From contig JALCOX010000012.1 of NCBI GenBank assembly GCA_022649925.1, forward strand, positions 1 through 36,297: a stretch of DNA of 36,297 nucleotides, in the 5' to 3' direction. Below the pieces are notes generated by a model that was given only the letters and a program-made list of their open reading frames with translations, was not told the DNA's origin and made no database searches. Position 1 is the stretch's first letter. Every line of letters begins with the position of its first letter. Below, one piece after another: positions 32,775 through 36,297 of the stretch. Made by a program: the position numbers and the translations under genes. The DNA comes from Bifidobacteriaceae bacterium. Its GTDB lineage: Bacteria; Actinomycetota; Actinomycetes; Actinomycetales; Bifidobacteriaceae.

Positions 32775-33943
32775 CGTATCTCCATGAGGTGGCGAGCAAC
32801 TGCCGTGATGCGGCTTCTCAACTCATCCGGCAGAGGCGCGGAACCCGAATTTGAGGCGGCGAGCTTCTGGCCCTGTTCGCTGGCCTGGAACTCGATCCAC
32901 GACCCGACAAAATGCGCGGAAGTTGCATCGGAATACGTCGGGCAGACAATCGAATAACTCACCTGAGTAATGGGATACACAGAGTCTGAATCCTTTGCAT
33001 GGTTGAGGTGAAGACTGATGTCACCACCCTCACGTGAAGAAGATTTCAGGTTCTTGAGGGCGTCGTCGACGAGATTTGCCGCCTTCTGTGCATCGGGAGC
33101 GACACCGACGCGCGTGCCCGTTGCCGACTTCATGCTGACGGCCACCGTTCCAAGGTCGCCACTCTGGGCGGCGTCCGCGTATCCGATGGTTCCTTCCGCC
33201 TGGCTCAGCGCGCTCACGACTCCCGCCGTGCCCTTCGCTCCCTGACCCGTGGCGTTCGGCCAAGTCTCCTGCGGCTCATATGTCCATTGCTTGCCAGCTG
33301 CCTGATGCAGATATTCCTGGAAGGAGTTTGTCGTTCCGGACTTGTCGGAGCGCCACACGGGGGTGATCACCGTGTCGGGTAGCTTCGTGGCCTGCGTGGG
33401 ATTCAACGCCGCGATGCGCTGATCGTTCCACTGCGTGATCGTCCCGTTAAAGATGTCGGCGATGACATCCGCCGTCATGGTGAGATGCACGTCGTTGAGA
33501 CCCGGAAGATTGTAGATGACGGCGAGCGGTGAGATATACACCGGCAGGTCGATAGCCCCTTGCCCGGCACAGACGGCCTTGGAAGATTCCCGCTGCTTCT
33601 GGGTCAGCGGCTTGTCGGAACCCGCCCACAGTGTGGCGCCCTGCAGAAAACTGTTGACGCCGGCGCCTGACCCTGAGGGGTCGTAGGCGATATCGACAGA
33701 GGGCTGATAGACGTTGTAGCCAGCAATCCACGCTTCTACCGCTGCCTTTTGAGCTGAGCTGCCCGCGCCGGCAAACTGGCCGGACAGGTGCAACGCCTTT
33801 TGACCGATGTCGTTGGCGACATGGGGGTCCGACGTCATGTTGAGTGGGACGTTGTCGCCGCAGGCGGAGGCCAAAAGCACTAAAAAGGTTGCGCAGAATG
33901 CGGAAAGCACACGTCGAGTTCTATGCTCGGGGAACGATCGCAT
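32771..33943 (-). CDS. pstS: Phosphate-binding lipoprotein
   Basis: 390-residue PstS, the extracytoplasmic phosphate receptor. A signal peptide with basic start and LVLLASAC gives lipidated Cys28. Phosphate-binding patterns are present: GAGSSAQKAAVEAWI, DPSGSGAGVNSFLQG, the GSDKPLT loop and RSDKSGTTNSFQEYL. The ATG at 33943 is preferred over a TTG at 33973, because TACAAT ends seven bases before it, consistent with leaderless mRNA; no ribosome-binding site is seen. It overlaps the permease gene by four bases. Confidence 0.96.
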   Translation of the reverse strand: MRSFPEHRTRRVLSAFCATFLVLLASACGDNVPLNMTSDPHVANDIGQKALHLSGQFAGAGSSAQKAAVEAWIAGYNVYQPSVDIAYDPSGSGAGVNSFLQGATLWAGSDKPLTQKQRESSKAVCAGQGAIDLPVYISPLAVIYNLPGLNDVHLTMTADVIADIFNGTITQWNDQRIAALNPTQATKLPDTVITPVWRSDKSGTTNSFQEYLHQAAGKQWTYEPQETWPNATGQGAKGTAGVVSALSQAEGTIGYADAAQSGDLGTVAVSMKSATGTRVGVAPDAQKAANLVDDALKNLKSSSREGGDISLHLNHAKDSDSVYPITQVSYSIVCPTYSDATSAHFVGSWIEFQASEQGQKLAASNSGSAPLPDELRSRITAVARHLMEIR

Positions 33944-33956
33944 ATCTCTGATTGTA
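33944..33956 (-). promoter_or_regulatory. Leaderless -10 box of pstS
   Basis: TACAAT (33951-33956), seven bases, ATG. No -35 hexamer at 16-18 bases, which suits an activator-dependent phosphate-starvation promoter; a Pho-box-like direct repeat was not recognised. Confidence 0.5.
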
Positions 33957-34035
33957 CGGAATGCACATGCCAATACGGCGAGTTTTCACTGCGACAGCGC
34001 AAACACGCAGGTCTTCTCCCCCGAATGTGCGCAAA

Positions 34036-35412
34036 TTATTCGGTCTCTTGGGCCCCCGGGAGCGTCAGACTGAAAGTGCTTCCCTCTCCCGGGGCACTCC
34101 AGACACTCACCGACCCGTGATGCGTCAAGGCGACGTGCTTGACAATGGCGAGACCGAGACCCGTTCCGTGCTGCGGACGGGCACCCTGGTGGGAACCTCT
34201 CCAGAAGCGTTCAAAGATATGTGGTTGATCGCTCTTGGGGATGCCGATGCCATGATCGACGACCCTCAGCACGACGGTTCCATTTGCCCCTCTGGACGCC
34301 GCGATTCCCACGCTGGTGCCGTCGGAAGAATAATTGATGGCGTTGTCGACCAACTTGGAGATTGCGCCCTCGAGCTGATCCACCTGACCGTTGACCATGA
34401 GACCCGCCGGGGTTTGGGAATGAAGGACAATGCCTCTGCGGTTCGCCCCGGCGAGATGCTTCGCCACCACCCTGTCGACGACAGGCTTGAGATCGATGAG
34501 ATTCGCATCGCTGGCCTCGATGGGCTCCTGGGCCTTGAGCAGCAGTAGAAGGTCGGAGACGAGATGATTGAGATCTCCGGAGTAGCTGCGGACCTGCTCG
34601 GCATAGCGTGTGAGACTCTCTTGGTCCAACCGTTCGGATTCGAGCGCCGTTCCCAGTTGTTCCAAGGCTTGAGTCGGCTTGAGGAGCTGTTCGGTCACGT
34701 TGCTGACGAAGGCGTCTCTGATGCGGGCGAAACGCCGCTGCTCACTGACGTCCTCCATGAGGACCACGGCCTGCCGTGCGCTGAGGCGAGCCACGCTCAC
34801 CTTCAGCCAATTGCGGCGTGTCACCGTCGCGACAGGAATGTCCGTTCCCCTGGCGGAGGCGGCGTCTGTATCTACGTATTCGACGGGAGTGTGCGTCACG
34901 AGGTCGAATTGCTGTTTTCCTTTGCCACCGAATACCTTGTCGAGGGCTGCAACGAGCTTGGGCTCCACAATCGCGTCGTTTGCCACGACACCGAGCCTGT
35001 AAGCCTCTGGACTCGAGCGCAGTACCTCACCCTCCACGTCCACAATGACGGAATCCAGAGGGGTGGCCGAGAGGAGGGCCGTCGCCTCGGCTGGCAGCTC
35101 GTCATCATCGTCGAAGTCGGGGTCGAGATCCCTTCTCGCCTGACGTGCGCGACTGCGCAGGTGCCTCACGCGCGCAACGGATCTGCTCCACGATCTTTTC
35201 CACCGGGAACCGGATGCGGAATCATCGTCAACGTCGCTGTCGCTGGCTTCGCTGTCATCGTCTGTGGAGGTGAGTGCCGAACCGGTGGCGTGGGCACGGG
35301 AAGCCGCTGCTGCCCTCTGCCCCAGCTTGACGATCCAGTAAATGCCGGAGGCGAGCACCGCCGCAGCGATGAGGCCGAAGGTCGCGATAACGACAATGGA
35401 GATGAGATCCAT
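34036..35412 (-). CDS. SenX3/PhoR-like sensor kinase lacking the phosphoacceptor His
   Basis: 458-residue membrane sensor. One transmembrane segment (4-29), an acidic linker (50-110), a PAS-like region (115-222), DHp and HATPase domains. In the H-box, FVSNVTEQLLKPTQAL (235-250) aligns without gaps to the FVANVSHELKTPVGAL pattern, placing Glu241 on the phosphorylated His and Gln242 on the next Glu. The ATP-binding domain looks intact: N-box Asn357 (KLVDNAINYS), G1 DHGIGIP (386-392), F-box IFERFW and G2 GTGLGLAIV (416-424). It lies upstream of pstS and divergent from phoU, the usual senX3 place, but regX3 is absent. It cannot autophosphorylate in the standard way. Confidence 0.88.
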   Translation of the reverse strand: MDLISIVVIATFGLIAAAVLASGIYWIVKLGQRAAAASRAHATGSALTSTDDDSEASDSDVDDDSASGSRWKRSWSRSVARVRHLRSRARQARRDLDPDFDDDDELPAEATALLSATPLDSVIVDVEGEVLRSSPEAYRLGVVANDAIVEPKLVAALDKVFGGKGKQQFDLVTHTPVEYVDTDAASARGTDIPVATVTRRNWLKVSVARLSARQAVVLMEDVSEQRRFARIRDAFVSNVTEQLLKPTQALEQLGTALESERLDQESLTRYAEQVRSYSGDLNHLVSDLLLLLKAQEPIEASDANLIDLKPVVDRVVAKHLAGANRRGIVLHSQTPAGLMVNGQVDQLEGAISKLVDNAINYSSDGTSVGIAASRGANGTVVLRVVDHGIGIPKSDQPHIFERFWRGSHQGARPQHGTGLGLAIVKHVALTHHGSVSVWSAPGEGSTFSLTLPGAQETE

Positions 35413-35424
35413 AGTTTCATTCTC
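35413..35424 (-). promoter_or_regulatory. Candidate leaderless -10 box of the SenX3-like gene
   Basis: GAGAAT (35419-35424), six bases, ATG; nearly the same string as before glgX. A partial match to TANNNT only. Confidence 0.35.
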
Positions 35425-35498
35425 TCATTACGTCCCGCCTCGTCGACACGAATTCCGCTTGCGGAAGTCTCGCGCCCGCCTCCCGTCTCTCTGACACA

Positions 35499-35526
35499 TT
35501 TACCAATCGAGGCTCATCGATAGACT
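35499..35526 (+). promoter_or_regulatory. phoU promoter
   Basis: TTTACC (35499-35504), 16 bases, TAGACT (35521-35526). The start is predicted about 26 bases before the ATG, leaving room for the AAAGGGA ribosome-binding site. Confidence 0.55.
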
Positions 35527-35558
35527 AAAGCCATCGAAAACGAATGAAAGGGACAAGC

Positions 35559-36236
35559 ATGCGAGTGCTCTTCAACGAGGAACTTGAACAGGTCGCCGAC
35601 GACCTCGAGACCATGGTGTCCGACGTTCAAGCTTCCATCACGACCGCAGGCACGGCCCTGTTAAATTCAGACATTGAAGCGGCACAGTCGGTCATTGACG
35701 GCGACGCAAAGATCGATGACCTCGAGTCGAGCATCGTTGACCAGTGTGTGCAGCTGCTCGCCAAGCAAAACCCTGTCGCCACCGACTTGCGCGTCATCGT
35801 CTCCACGATACGGCTTGCCTCCACCTTCGAACGCATGGGAGACCTGGCGAGACACATCGCCGAATCGGCACGCCGTGCCTACCCGCAGCCTGCAGTTCCG
35901 CAACAGGCGCGCGACCTCTTCGTCAAGATGCAAAAGCGCGTCGAGGAGACGGCTGCTCAGGTAGTGGAGATGCTGTCCAACCGCGACACGAAGACCGCCG
36001 ACGAGATCATCGCTGGAGATGACGTCCTCGACGATCTCCATCACGCGACTTTCTCGGTTGCCACGTCGGACACGTGGGAAGGAACCTCTCAGGACACCAT
36101 CAATCTCGTGCTCCTGGGACGCTATTACGAGCGCTTCGGCGATCATGCCGTTTCGGCCGCCCGCCGCGTGGTGTACATCGTCTCCGGATTCGATCCGACC
36201 AAGGAACCCGAGCACACCGCTCCCGACCCTGACTAG
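35559..36236 (+). CDS. phoU: Phosphate signalling regulator PhoU
   Basis: 225-residue PhoU, a three-helix-bundle repeat protein that links Pst transporter activity to the sensor kinase and represses the regulon in phosphate excess. The two metal-binding-type motifs are visible as FERMGDLARHIAE (90-102) and YYERFGDHAVSAA in the second half. The ATG at 35559 is chosen for AAAGGGA upstream; 35544 is less likely. It is divergent from the SenX3-like gene. The C-terminus is a short acidic Pro-rich tail. Confidence 0.95.
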   Translation: MRVLFNEELEQVADDLETMVSDVQASITTAGTALLNSDIEAAQSVIDGDAKIDDLESSIVDQCVQLLAKQNPVATDLRVIVSTIRLASTFERMGDLARHIAESARRAYPQPAVPQQARDLFVKMQKRVEETAAQVVEMLSNRDTKTADEIIAGDDVLDDLHHATFSVATSDTWEGTSQDTINLVLLGRYYERFGDHAVSAARRVVYIVSGFDPTKEPEHTAPDPD

Positions 36237-36297
36237 GAATACATACACACGCTTGTTCGTGGAGTTTTGACCGCTGAGAAGCGCGCAGGGCGCACTC

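Noticed and set aside
33944-34035. Pho box (GTTCACC-type direct repeats) upstream of pstS
   Set aside because: Looked for on both strands; no convincing pair of repeats is present.
1-36297. CRISPR array or insertion sequence
   Set aside because: No regularly spaced repeats and no transposase frame were found by reading both strands.

Overview
The window is chromosomal DNA from a high-GC Gram-positive bacterium (Actinomycetota). Pointers are the S10-spc ribosomal cluster with zinc-type S14, an actinobacterial-type SerC, a DUF2530 membrane protein, a tandem-domain universal stress protein, secreted NlpC/P60 and CHAP cell-wall hydrolases, a SenX3-like sensor, and many genes whose start codon lies 6-7 nt after a TANNNT -10 box (leaderless promoters). 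A bifunctional AdhE, GlgX and MalQ suggest a fermentative, glycogen-using, facultative or anaerobic organism. A host-associated Actinomycetaceae-type genome is my best guess, not a proof.

Layout. 1-8319, minus strand: ribosomal protein genes in canonical order from rpsJ (S10) to the first codons of rpsE (S5), densely packed and often overlapping. 8320-9826: the S10 leader and a lone AbiEi/DUF559-like gene with a perfect palindrome upstream and a copy of a diverged 60-nt hairpin on each side. 9827-15130: adhE (minus) and glgX (plus), divergent around a control region with two perfect CRP/GlxR-type sites and a second palindrome. 15224-18561, minus: rpsI, rplM and malQ. 18771-21125, minus: a HEAT/LRV-like repeat protein, a YigZ/IMPACT protein and a D-2-hydroxyacid dehydrogenase. 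21263-21445, plus: tRNA-Asp and tRNA-Phe. 21672-21911, minus: a small Nif11-like peptide gene. 22111-24326, minus: thyA, dfrA and a low-molecular-weight tyrosine phosphatase. 24426-24839, plus: an OsmC-family protein. 24937-28224, minus: tandem Usp, NlpC/P60 hydrolase and CHAP hydrolase. 28412-29865, plus: serC and the DUF2530 gene. 29910-35412, minus: senX3-like gene, pstS, a fused pstC-pstA and pstB. phoU (35559-36236) is divergent on the plus strand.

How the genes work together. The first block supplies ribosome parts, joined by L13/S9 further on. GlgX and MalQ break down and rearrange glycogen and maltodextrins, and AdhE recycles NADH by turning acetyl-CoA into ethanol; adhE and glgX share a control region that looks catabolite-responsive. 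ThyA and DHFR form the thymidylate cycle. Pst, PhoU and the SenX3-like protein form a phosphate uptake and sensing island.

The most unusual points are: (1) the SenX3-like protein has Glu where the phosphoacceptor His should be and no response-regulator gene beside it; (2) the hairpin pair with a compensatory base-pair change around the AbiEi/DUF559-like gene; (3) the PstC-PstA single-chain permease; (4) the adhE control region; (5) the orphan Nif11-like peptide.
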